DNA from: Siphonodentalium dalli
Lineage: Eukaryota; Mollusca; Scaphopoda; Gadilida; Siphonodentaliidae
Length of the DNA: 64,000 nucleotides
Direction of reading: 5' to 3'
Assembly (NCBI GenBank): GCA_032622095.1
Contig: CP136067.1
Span: 51,933,899 to 51,997,898 of the forward strand
Position 1 is the first letter of the stretch; every line of letters begins with the position of its first letter. Both the position numbers and the translations under genes were made by a program. The notes under the pieces are model-generated. The model made no database searches and was not told where the DNA came from. It saw nothing but the letters and a program-made list of their open reading frames with translations. This document shows positions 32,850 through 45,501 of this stretch, in pieces.

Positions 32850-35800
32850 GAGTTCATGTAAGTTGCAAATAATGCTCAATACATATTATATATGGATGTT
32901 GTTTTTTCTGTCATAATATCATAAATCAAAATAAAACGTCCCATGCTGGCCTGTTATTTCAAAGCAGCGGTGTCCGAGACTCAAATAATATTTTTTATTT
33001 GGCTTTAGGCTTCTTTCCATTTTATTCCACACCCATCGATACGAGGCACATGTATTCAACGGAATACGAGCCATTGAATACATATTAGTGTATACCTCTA
33101 GTTGAGTACATGCCGGAACTATTCTCGTTGACGTTGTCGCCAAGAAAGATGACGTACATTACGTCAACGATCCTATTCGGGTGATGCCCTGAAAATTACT
33201 GGTTATTCATCAGTTAAATCACAATAAAGGTAGTGCTAGTATCAATGAAGGTGACAGTAATGGATTTAATTTATATGACACAACGGTCAAGAAGAAATAC
33301 AGAACACGACTTGCATCATAGTCTCGAATCTTTTATCGAACTACCGTACTGACCCGCGTTTAGGCCCAGGGGGGCCTTTGTTTTATTTGAGCTCAAAAAT
33401 CCAAGTGGGCTTAAACTCGAATATGACCCTTTGCAAACCAAAAATCCCAAGAAATCGGGAGAGTAAAACTGAAGAAATGGATCCAAAAAATAAAGTCGAT
33501 CCAACAGAGATTCGGGGAAATATACACGGCTTATAGATTAAATAAAGTTAAGTATAAGTTACTTTGAGAAAGTATTTTTTTCATTTTGATGTGTATATTA
33601 AAATATTAGCAACCACAACGCGCAGGCGCGTTGTTGCTTTTCAAGTTTAGGCGTGAATGACGTCATTAATTTTTACAATACCATGAAACAGCATTTCGAC
33701 GCGATGAAAATCCGGACAAGAAACATGGGTTAAAAATCACGTGACTTCCGCTTCGCTTTCGCACAGAATCATGGGAACAATAATATCCCAAAAAGAAACG
33801 GTGACACAGAATCGGAAGTGGACCAACGGGATTGTTATAAAATTAACAACTTTAGTTTTTCTGAACAATTCCTACGTGATTTTGGCCTATAGATTAGTTT
33901 CGTTTGACCAATTTCGTTGGTTAGCTGAATAAAATCAGCGAAGACGTCATGACATGGTCCATGACGTCATTTGCGTCATTTGGTGTTGTGGGCTAGAATC
34001 CAGAAAAAATTGGTCTCCGCAGGAAACACTGATTTCACATCAGTATACTAGACTTGGTTGCATTTATAACCGTTTTCGCAAAAGATATATGCGAAAATAG
34101 CACAAGCAAACGTGCCTGCTTCAGAATCAAATTACCACAGTTGATTAGCCAAGGATGTACCCTTTCCAACAATGTATAGCACGACATCGTGTGTTGCGCC
34201 GATGTTTACTTATGGTGTTTTGTAATAACGATCCCGCCTTAGCTGCGTGTAATTTTCCTCCGTACAAATTGCTTAGCGAAAAATCCCCCTAATAGGCGGA
34301 CAACATATTCAATAAGTTCCCGTCTCGCAACGATTTGGCCTCACAGACATATCAGCCGCTTATCAATTCCTTCGAGATAAATGATTGAACCAATCTACCC
34401 TAACAAGGGGGATTTTTTCACGGTTGTATGTCGCGCGAATAGTATTGGCTGGCTGCCAGGTATTCACACTCAACATCGGAACGCGGCTTATTATTTGAAA
34501 TCATTTGTGAGCAGTGGTGGCAGCGGGGAAGTCAAATTATATGTCCATCATAACATGGGTCGCCTTCGTTGGAGAAGTAGGAATTAAGCCTCAACCAAAT
34601 TTGTTGTCAAGTTGACGTGGGGGGCTTATATGACCTTGACCTTGACCATAAAACGACCTTGACCTCTGTTGAAAGACATCTCACTTAAAGGGCCATTTTG
34701 CTAGATATGTGTTGCGATGTACGCGCTCATGTCAATATTCAGAGGCCTTTTATAGCTATCCTTTAGAAATATACCGGTATCGAGGCTCCTACATACGCGA
34801 GTCTGTATGTGACGAACAGAAACATGGGAGTACGATATCAATTTAAACTTGACCTCCATAAAGAATCTATTATATGTTTGAGGAAAGTTTTGGTCTGTGC
34901 GTGTGGGTGTGTGTGTATGTGTGTGTGTGTGTGTGTTTCCGCGATGGAATCGGAAACGGCTAACCGATTTTGACGAAACTTGCTACGGGTATGTAGTTTG
35001 AGCTGTGGACTAACATGGGTATATCCGTTTGCCCGTGCGGCGTCACCTTGACCTTCAAATGACCTTGAACTCAAGTTCTCCGCTGAGCCGATTTTCACCA
35101 AATTTGGTATGTGTGGGTAGTTTCAGGCGCTGAGCAATTTCGTCACACCCGGATGCCCGTGCGGCGTGAACTTGAGATTTTAAATGACATTGAACTGTAT
35201 CTGGGTATCCACTGGGCCGATTTCCACCATTTTTTGGGGGTGTTGGTGTAGATGGGGATGCCAACAAATTTCGTCTCACCAACATGCCCGTCAGACAGGT
35301 ACCCAGCTAAAACCTAATGTATAGTTTGTGACTTTTGTCTGTTAGCTATGGCCGGGAAAACTTCCGGACGGATTTCGACGAAACTTGATACCTAAGTGTA
35401 CGTTTGTCCGGGAAGTGTTTTGGACGGGTCAAAGTGTGATGCTTGATCTTCAAAATGGTCGATTCAAGATCAAATCGGGTAATAGTGGCGGATTTCGACG
35501 ATATTCGATAGCTAGGGATACTTTTGTCCGGGCAGTGTTTTGGACGGCTTAACTCGTAACCCCGACCTGACATTGACATTCAAAACGGTAAATTCAAGGT
35601 CAAATCTGGTCAAATTTCGCATAACTAGATCCGACGAAGCACCGCGTGTGGTTGCCCCGTTACGTGTCTGGCGGCCATGTTTTTCAACGAATTTCAGTCA
35701 AAATAGGAGGCTCCATCTAGAGGTCATCCTGAAGATCCATATGAAGATTGGTGGTGATCAGATGAGTGACGTGTTCTGTAGGGTGCACCAAAGGATATAG

Positions 35801-38662
35801 TCATACCATGAGTAAATTCCAATATGACCACTGGTGGCCACGTTTTTCAACAAATGGCAGTAAAAATAGGAGGCACCAATCAAGAGGTCACTCTGAAGAT
35901 CCATATAATGTTTGGTGATAATCAGATGAGGGATGTGGTCTGTAGGTTGTGCCAAAGGATTTAATCATGCAAAGAGTAAAATCAAAGATGGCTGCCGGCA
36001 TCCATGTTTTTCATCGATAATTGTTCAAATTTGATAGCTCCCATCTAGAGGTGATTCATGGAGACTTTTACCTTTATCTTTCATTCGCTTACCAGGAATG
36101 TGGTACTGCTACACCAGCTAACCCCATTTTACAACAATCTTCACCATATCTTATTTTGGATTATGCCCCTTTCATGTATTTCAAATAGACAAGCCTGCAA
36201 ATAGTGTGTCTGTCATTTGCAGAATGAGGTCCCCAGATGGTGAATTCAGAGACGCTATCCTGGAAGGTGGGCTAGCATCACAAAATTCACCCTCTGAGAA
36301 CTCAATCTGCAATGGGACACCTAGGATCAGATTGAATTTCCCCCAGTTGAAGTTGGTGATGTTCACCCATTAGTCAACTCGATTATGGATTTTATCTTCT
36401 GCAAATTAGAGGATACAGAAACTTCCCAGAAGGGTAAAAGTTACTAAAAACAATCTTAATTTGAGATTATATACTTCCCAGAAGATGAGGCTAGCAGAAT
36501 GAGGTACACAGAGGGTGAATTTGGTGATGCTAGTCCACTCTGAAGGATAGCATCACTAAATTCACCCTCTGGGGACCTCATTCTGCATATGATCTCCTGT
36601 GTTATTCATCCGTTTGTACTGAAATTTTGAACAAATTGAGAACATGGTAAATGCGGAACATTGTGGAAGTTAATTACCCCCATGGTTTTCTAACCTTCTT
36701 GTGAATGTTGCTTGATTGAAAATATTACCATTTTAAAAAACCACACATTCAACTTTGACGCTCAACAACGTCGCAGGTTGATGGGTTAACTGGGAGATCA
36801 GTGTTTGCTAAGTGCCCGATCCACTGCATTCACTCGAAAGGATCTCTGCCCCGTAAGGTGGACCAAGAAAGAAGTACCGCCTTCAATAAATCTATGGTGG
36901 TACCTCTTTCTTGGTCCATCATATGGGGCAGGGATCCTTTCGAGTGAATGCAGTGGATCAGACATGGGAGTGGTTCAAAATCATGCCCCTTTGTTCCAAA
37001 GCAGGTGTCTTGAATGATGGATGTTTCACCAAATGTGATAAGAAAACTCTACCATATTTCAAGAAACAGTACTGGCTATGGGAAAGATCGCTTCACATAG
37101 CCAGTTTCTTGAAAATGAGTTTTCTTATCCCATTCGGTGAACAAAGCCATTGTATAAGACTTTCCTTACAGAGGGAGGTGTTTGGCTCCAACAGATCTAA
37201 GGCTTGGTTTGCCATACAGGGCATGATTCCATTATCTAGAGTGAAAACAGAGGACCAGATATGGAGGTGGTTCAAAATAATGCCCCAAAATTCCCACAAC
37301 GTGACAACTGGTGAATTTGAAGAAAATCCTAAGCAGTAATGAAGCCAGTGACACTTAACCAACACTGATTAACCAGTTACAGTAATGCCCTAAATAATTG
37401 ACTCCATAACCACAGAAGAATTATGGCTCATTTTTCAGGATTTAGTCGGAAATATGGCTTGAGAGCTTTCCAATGAATGGCAACAAGCCATATTTCCGAC
37501 TAAATCCTGAGAAATTACTTATAATTCTGCTGTGGTTAAGGAGTCGATTAGTTTGGGCATTACTGTAACCAATCAACTCGTGATTCTGTTGAGCATCAAA
37601 GTTGATTTTTGAAAATGGCAAATTTTCCAATCAAACAACATTCAGGATAGAAAACCCTCGGAATAATTAACATCGACAATGTGCTGCATTTATCACGCTC
37701 TTAATTCGTTCAAAATATCGATACGATCAGGTGAATAACACACGCAGGGTATTACATGAGAGGTGCATAACTCCATCAGAAATGGTTGGACCAGACCCAA
37801 GTTCCATCTTCACCTGTATCTTCGTGTGATTAAAGGTACTCAATCGGAGTCAATCCTATTCGATGGTCCCCATATCATCAGATTCCAACAACAACATTTT
37901 TTTAATGCTGCTTCAGTTATCAGAATCGATTAATTTCCAAAAAATAATGCTAACCAGTCAACTATAGTATAAAATTGCCCAGAACGTGTTATTTATCAAC
38001 ATTTTGTTTAACGAATTTGGCTGGATTATCAAATATCTAACACCCAAATCCACTTGATTTTAGAGTTATAAATCCATCTTCATCCGCAATTTGATCCGAG
38101 TCCATCGGCTTGACAAATATTTGCCAGGCCACCAAAAATTACATATCGGAGAAATAACAAATTTCAAAAATCTATATCTGATCACTCTGAGCTTTGATGG
38201 GTGGGTTCCTTGAGTCAAATAAAATATTGTTTACCCCCGAAGCCAAAGAAATAGTAATTTGGGAGCATGAATTCGGATTATGCATATTACAAACCAAATA
38301 TGAAAGTTATTGGATAACTATAACTCAAGATATCATCCTGACAACAAAATAATCAGCAAACTCCAAGTCGAAAAGGGTAAGAACACTGTTAGAAATGGTC
38401 GGACTGGATCCAAATTTGATATTTACCAAGACTTTCTCATAGGAAGACCATAAACCAATCTTGATGAAATTTTGTCAAATAATTCTAGGTAAAAATGGTT
38501 GAACCAGATCTAAATGCGAACTTGATCAGTACTTTCTCATATGAAGACCATGTACCATATTTGATAAAATTCTGTAAAATATTACTCAAGTTATTATCCT
38601 GACAACAATCTTTTTGGACGGATGGATGGACACGGCTTGGTGACCATTTCTATAATCTCACT
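32322..38662. repeat. Unit D (R-only hybrid unit, 6341 bp)
   Basis: This is a tandem copy of unit C with the same hybrid junction (32422-32492) and the same length. The only difference I located is C at 28661 versus G at 35002. It is therefore most simply a duplication of C, or the reverse. Confidence 0.93.
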
Positions 38663-39145
38663 TTAAAGATACGGGCGGCGTTGGCTGTGGGTATGCAGTT
38701 AAAATATTCACCTCCGTCAAAAACCGCCATGAACAGAAAGAATAGTAAAATGTAGACAGACCTTGTTCTTATACCAATCAGAAATATGGCATAAACAGTA
38801 TGTTATTGTCAAATGTTTTTCCTTTGTTATGTATACAAAAGCAAAAAACGTTACGGAATCTAGTTTTTGTTTAAATCCGGATATGGTAAACATAAAGAGC
38901 GTTATTTATTACTGTTTATTACTATATGGAAATAATAAAGAGCGTTAATATATCATTTGTGTGTGATTAACCAATAGAATTGCGCTGTGTTATGTAAACA
39001 GAAGCAAAACTTCTGTAACACAAGCAGGCTCGTGTTTATGTACACATCGTACGTTTATGTACACCATCGTATGTCTTGACGACAATATACTATTTAAGCG
39101 CTGATTATGTTTGGCATATGAACAAAACTATATATATTTTAATAT
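38663..39145 (+). mobile_element. F1 element, right-truncated (L of unit A')
   Basis: Copy of 1-483. Confidence 0.7.
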
Positions 39146-39171
39146 ATGTTAAGTTAGACTGATAAATAGTA

Positions 39172-39283
39172 TATATGCATATATATATATGCAAGGCTCT
39201 CAATGGGAGACTCACATATATAAGAGAACGAACTGGCACATGAACTTTAATGCTGTACCAGCGCAGCTCCAGTCATGAAAGGG
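39172..39283. mobile_element. E1 MITE remnant (unit A')
   Basis: Copy of 510-621 with the same deletion. Confidence 0.65.
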
Positions 39284-40448
39284 ATATACAGGGTTTCCAC
39301 TATGGGGTCAGGAAGTCTCATTTTGAGTAATTCACCCAAGCCATTTTTCCACCAGGCCTGTAATTATGGTGTCGGACATTTGCAGAAAGGGGTCCCCAGA
39401 GGGTGATTTTAGTGACACTACCCTGAACAGTGGGCTAGCATCACCGAATTCATCATCCGGGGACCTCAATCTGCTATGGGAGACCTAGACACAGATTTAA
39501 GTTCCCAGATGGTGAAGATGGTGCAATGCATTGTGTTGTCTGCCAATTTGGGGATATAGAGAAACTGAACTAAAAAAGAAATAGAATCAAACTAAAAAAG
39601 TAGTTAATTTGGTAATAAAGATACTTTCCAGAGATAATGAGGCCTGTGGGGGACCTCATTCTGAAAATGTCCGGCACCATATTTTCAGGCTGCCTGATCA
39701 TTGTTAACTAATACAGTAATGCCCTAAGTAAAGTAATCAACAATGGGCCATAATTCTGCTGTGGTTAAGGAGTCGATTACTTAGGGCATTAGTGTACATG
39801 TATGTAAGTAGAAATTACTTCAAACTAGCCAGCGGATGAAGGTCTCATGTTAGCATGTGATGGTAAATCAAGAATATTTCATGGGATAGTATCAGGCATC
39901 AACATTAATTTAAAATTATAAAATGTTATTCCCGCTTGAAATAGTAACATTTTCAGCATGATTAGTTGGCCCACAATGTCTGTGCCATACAATTTCAACC
40001 TATTTTTCTTCAGATTCACGATGTTCAAAACACAGAATTAGGGCCGGGAATCCTTGTCTTATTATCATATATTTTGGGATTTAAACGGATGTGACTCATT
40101 TGAACCCCAAAATTAGTATACATAATATGGTAAGAGTTATCTCAAAATATACTTACGCGGGAGATATCTGAACAATTTTTATTTATAAATTTGAGATTGT
40201 TTTGTTTGTGCCAGTCCATTTTTGTTCTATCAGTGGTCACATAAAAATTGCACCTGTAGACCATAGGAAGAAAATCTAGACCCGTCGTCCCTCTGAAACA
40301 TTTATGGTGCTACATAATTTTGGTGATAAAAACAAACAGAATGCAATTGAGTGAAATTTTAAAATAATATCCTGTTATGGTAACCCAATGAACTTTTGCC
40401 GGACAGTCAGTTTCCGAATCCAGAATTTCAATGAATACATTTAATGGC

Positions 40449-40854
40449 TTAACCCTTTCAGTGCCAGGTCTGATTTTTGTATCAACCCATATACCCTGTG
40501 CCAATGCATTCTCTTATATATGCGAGTCGACCATAGGTCGCCTCGCATATATAAGAGAATGCATTGGCCTAACAATTTTTCATCATTTGTTATTATTTTT
40601 CACAATTTTTTACAATTTTAATAATTTTTTTCTTATATTCTTTAACAGACTTATGTTGTAGGTTTAGTGCCAGGGAATCTTACGTTTTTCATGGGCATCA
40701 AAATTATTACTATGAATACTTGGTGATAGTTTTGAGTTATAACATGCCCCTAAGGTTTTATCCAGTAAAATAATTAAAAAAAAAAAAAAAAAAACGATTT
40801 TACAGATCGTAAATTAGGGCCGGTGAGATCGGCCCCTGGCACTGAAAGGGTTAA
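40449..40854. mobile_element. E2 TTAA MITE (unit A')
   Basis: Copy of 1787-2192; hairpin at 40500-40568 and a 19-base A run at 40776-40794, unchanged in length. Confidence 0.82.
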
Positions 40855-41498
40855 TTAAATATTTATGTTTGGCTGAAACTTGGAATATACCACTAGATGT
40901 CTAATGACAACTGGCTACATCACAACCCTTAGAGGAAACTCTGGTATATTGTAAATAACAATGGCAATTAGTTACATACTATTAATTAAACATTCAAATC
41001 GTTTATCACATACAACAACAACATGAACATGTCATCAATCCATCAGCTTTCAAAACCTCAGTTTAACAAAGCTCTCAAATCGCTCAAACCTTTACATGAT
41101 TATCACTATTGTTAACACATTCAGACGACCATGATTCAATCATAAGTGGGGGAGACAGGCCCCTAAAAAATTGTGCATAGTTTGTTCACACGAGTATGAT
41201 GTCGTCGCAGATGAAGATATTGTAGGTTCTTTGTAAGCCATGGTTAATCACGTGATTGACAACTCTAAGATCTTTCCATCTACGATTTTTACGTATACAC
41301 AACTGCGATTACGTCGCAAGTGGAGGATTTCGCATCTAAAATCAAACAGTACTTGATATTATTTTTTTACTCGCGATCTTGTCGTGAGCATGCGCAGTCC
41401 AACTACCGGTTACTACATACGACAGAAATAATTCAACTTACGATTGAATCAGGGTCATCTGAACGTTCACTTACAAAGGCCGAGAAGTGAGAGAGTAA

Positions 41499-41741
41499 CC
41501 CTTTCATGGCGGAGCTTCGATGGTGCAGCATTAAAGATCCTGTGCCAGTGCATTCTTATATATACATAGGGAGCCTCGCATATATAAGAGAATGCACTGG
41601 CTTAGAAGGCCAAGGTTAATATTGTTAGGCCAATGTATTCACTTATATATGCGAGGCTCCAATGGGAGACTCAAATATATAAGAGAATGCATTGGCACAG
41701 GGTTATTCTCAAAATTTCAGGAAGCTCCAGTCATGGAATGG
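41499..41741. mobile_element. E3 MITE with two hairpins (unit A')
   Basis: Copy of 2837-3079; hairpins at 41544-41601 and 41629-41696. Confidence 0.65.
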
Positions 41742-42655
41742 TTACCTTTTTCTTTACTACATGGATTCTCTTGGCAATTATCAATGTATACATTGGAATG
41801 GTCCATTGTTCATTTGGAGGGATATTCAGGAAATATAAGCAGACGACAGACAGACAAAATGATAATTATAAGATTTCAGAAGTATTGCTATTCATTGGAG
41901 GGAAATTTTCAAATAAAAAACTCAACAAACGACAAATGGCCTATGGCCGTATGATGAACTTATTTTCTGAACATTTCCTGAGGGAATTTCTCATCAGTGA
42001 GTATTTAGTAGAGAAAGGGTTAAATCCAGACAGTTATTTTCAACAGGTTCCAAATTAAAGATATATTATGTACTTATTCAGGTGCGTGAAACTAGTAAGT
42101 TGGTATTCAGGCACTATGTCAACTGGAGGAATATAGCATTCTAGTAACATTGCCGAAAATTTCAAACAAATCGACATTACCACTCCAAAGAAAACATCGT
42201 CTGAACTACGCGCAATTGTAAATATTTACTTCTCAATTCAGGACGCAACTATCTGCGATAAGCTAACAAAAACGATTTCGCCATCGAGAGTCACTGTATT
42301 TAATTAATATATAAGAATGGCAGTGTTTGTTTTCAATTTGGATATAATATTTGTAAAAATTACTACTTTGAGCAAGATTATTCTCCCTACCGGAGTGTTT
42401 CACACCACTTTAAAGATACAAGAATTTCACTTGAAATATTTTTCAAAGGACAAAGTAAACAAATCAACTAACAGTTATTTTATATGATATTCCGTTGTGG
42501 AATGGCACGCTAATTCAAACAAACTCGTAATTAAACAGGTCTGGCACATTCCAAATTCAACTATTATTGTTCAATATGGCTATTTCTATTTAACATGTTC
42601 GATAAAAGAGGCATAACCTAAAATCAGATGATACAAATATACCTGAAGAATAGTG

Positions 42656-42860
42656 TTAACCCCTTTCATGACTGGAGCTTACTGAAATTTTGCGAAAACC
42701 CTGTGCCAATGCATTCTCTTATATATGTGAGTCGCCCAAAAATACATTGGCCTAACAATATTTGCCACGACCTAACAAGCCAGTACATTCTCTTATATAT
42801 ACGAGGCTCCCTATGGGAGACTCACATATATAGGAGAATGCAATGGCGCAGGGTATTTAA
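42656..42860. mobile_element. E4 TTAA MITE (unit A')
   Basis: Copy of 3994-4198. Confidence 0.55.
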
Positions 42861-44972
42861 TGTTGTGGATTGACACGCTAATTCAAACAAACTCTTTGTT
42901 TACTTTGTCTATAATCACAGTTGCTACAGTTATGCCGACAGCTATCTCCCATTGGTGAAATACTTATAATATAATTTGATGATACTAAATATATAAGGAA
43001 GCATAAGCTGCCAAATCAGATTTAACAACATAATCCTAGTGTTATTTCATTTGCTATGTTAAAAAATAATGAGATTCTAGAAACCCTTTCAACAATGGAT
43101 ATTTTCTATGTCAGCTTTTAATAAGATTGTTAGGGCATGGTAAAATACGCATGTGGTAATTTCAACAATGGGCCATAACTGAGGTGAAAATTGGCGAGCG
43201 GAACCAAAATTCAAACTTGACCTGTATTTTGGGCTATTAAACCCACAAATCAAATTTCAGTCCATTCAGTTAAGACTTACTAAAGTTATCATCCGGAAAA
43301 GAAAAAAAGCGAACAGACGGATGGACGGCTATACAGACCAATAACATAATGCGTTGTTTTTTTCAACACAGGAGTATATAAATAATCCAAACTGGATTTA
43401 TTGGTCAAAAGCCCAAAATATTGATGGATGGACAGATTACATAATACAATGTTTATTCCAACGGGCATATAAAGAGGGTTTTAGCCATTCTCTAAGTCAC
43501 TCTGAGTCTTTCGTAATCTCATCGACTTGTCATTCGCAAAAGGCATGAGATCTTATCCCAATTTACATCACACTGTCTTAAGTAAATCATTTAGATTGGA
43601 CTATTTCATCTTAGTGTAAGTTCTGATTGGCAGTAGTTACATGGAATCCCAGGGGTCGTAAATAGACTCTCCAAGAGAGGTAATCAGGCCCACTACTGGA
43701 ATTACCTAACCATAGATGTCAATTTTCCAGATATATAGCAAATCAGATATAATGCTAAATAAATAAATATACTGTGTTCTCTGGCACCTCTAACCACTGT
43801 AAAGAGATTACTCAAAATTGTATTTGCAGTTTTGACCCAAATTTTCAAAAAGTTCAAAACTCTTCAGATTCTATAATTTATTCACAATTAGAAATTTAGA
43901 TAGGTTTCTGACATAATGAGTAAAAGGCGTTGGAGAATAGATTTTATACATTGCTTCGAAATTTGTAGGATTTTTTACTAAAAAATTACCCATACATCCA
44001 TTAATTTCTAGAATTCTTGGGGAACAACTATTAAAAATGAAAACAAATTAGCCTCCCTCCCTCATCCAGTTTCCCGTAATACTTGACTAAGAAAACAGGT
44101 CTAACATATATGTTTGCATTACCTGATAGTGATAAATATTAATCCTTTCTTTAGTCAATAATAATTGACAAGTAATTCCCTTGTTCAGATAATAAGTTTA
44201 ACAAACAGCTGAACTTATTGCAGGAACATTTCCCACCTACTAAAAGAAGTCCTTCTGTATTATCTGTTTCTCTGTCTGTTGTCTACTTATGTTTCCTGAA
44301 CACACCTTCAGATGAATAACAGACCATTCCATGTACGATATTATAACTGATGGAAGAGTCCATTTAGTAAAGAAAAGGTTAAAGAGTATTCTAACTTAAC
44401 TTTTAGGCCCAAACAAAATTATTTGAGTCTCAAAAGAAAAATAATTCTGAAGGGATGATTTTATTTTAATTTTTAATGTTTTTTTGTGCACATCGTAAGC
44501 ATGGATCATGATAGCTTCCACCATGATATCTAGTAATATTTCAGAAAATGTAGAGGGAACTTTGTTTTGCATACACATTCATAAGCTTTCCGATGAATGG
44601 CAAAAGCCATATTTCCGACTAAATCCTGAAAAGTTACCCATAATTCTGCTGTGTTTAAGGAGTCAATTAGTTAGGACATTACTGTAACAATTACATTGTG
44701 CTACCAGTATACCTGTATGACATAGGGATTACCAATAATGTTCTAACGCCCGTGACTATTCACAATTGTTATTGTTGTCAATAAATTGACACCTCTCCAT
44801 TATAACATGTGATCGTAAATTTCCTCCAGTGCCTTTCAATTGTTTTGGAGTTACAATTTATTTTCCAGACTATGATGATTGGCTAATCATTTTCTTCAAT
44901 GAAGTCATCTACTTAATGTTCTATGTCACTATGCATATACATGATAGTCAATCTATCAATCAAAGGGATATG

Positions 44973-45501
44973 TTAAAGATACGGGCGGCGTTGGCGGTGG
45001 TTATGCTGTTAAAATATTCAGCTCTGTCAAAAACTGCCATAAACAGAAATAATAGTGAAATATAGACAGACTTTGTTCTTATACCAATCAGAAATATGGC
45101 ATAAACAGTATGTTATTGTCAAATGTTTTTCCTTTGTTATGTAAACAAAAGCAAAAAACGTTACAGAACCTGGCTTTTTTTTTTAGATCCGGATATGGTA
45201 AACATAAAGAGCATTATTTGTTACTGTTTTCCTGATATGGAAATAATAAAGAGCGTTTATATCATTTGTGTGTGATTAACCGATAGAATTGCACAGTGTT
45301 AAGTAAACAGAAGCAAAACTTCTGTAACACGAGCAGGCTCTTGTTTACGTACACCATCGTACGTCTTGACAAAAATATACTATTTACGCGCTGATTATGT
45401 TTGGCATAAGAACAAAACTTTATATATTTTAATATTCCTTCTGTTGATGGCGATTTGAACAAATATGAAATTTCTGCAACGAACGCCGCCCGTGCCTTTA
45501 A
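44973..45501 (+). mobile_element. F1 MITE-like element, complete (unit A')
   Basis: Copy of the element at 6311, both ends present. Confidence 0.72.

Larger units (their letters stand above)
1..38662. repeat. Higher-order repeat, copy 1 (units A-B-C-D)
   Basis: Four consecutive units of 13079, 12901, 6341 and 6341 bp sum to 38662 bp, and the whole order restarts at 38663. Unit boundaries are set at the left end of the F1 element (TTAAAGATACGGGCGGCGTT), seen at 1, 13080, 25981, 32322, 38663 and 51742. This phase is a convenience, because any fixed point in the unit would serve. No gene is visible. I infer a macrosatellite-type array; an assembly loop could give the same picture. Confidence 0.93.
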
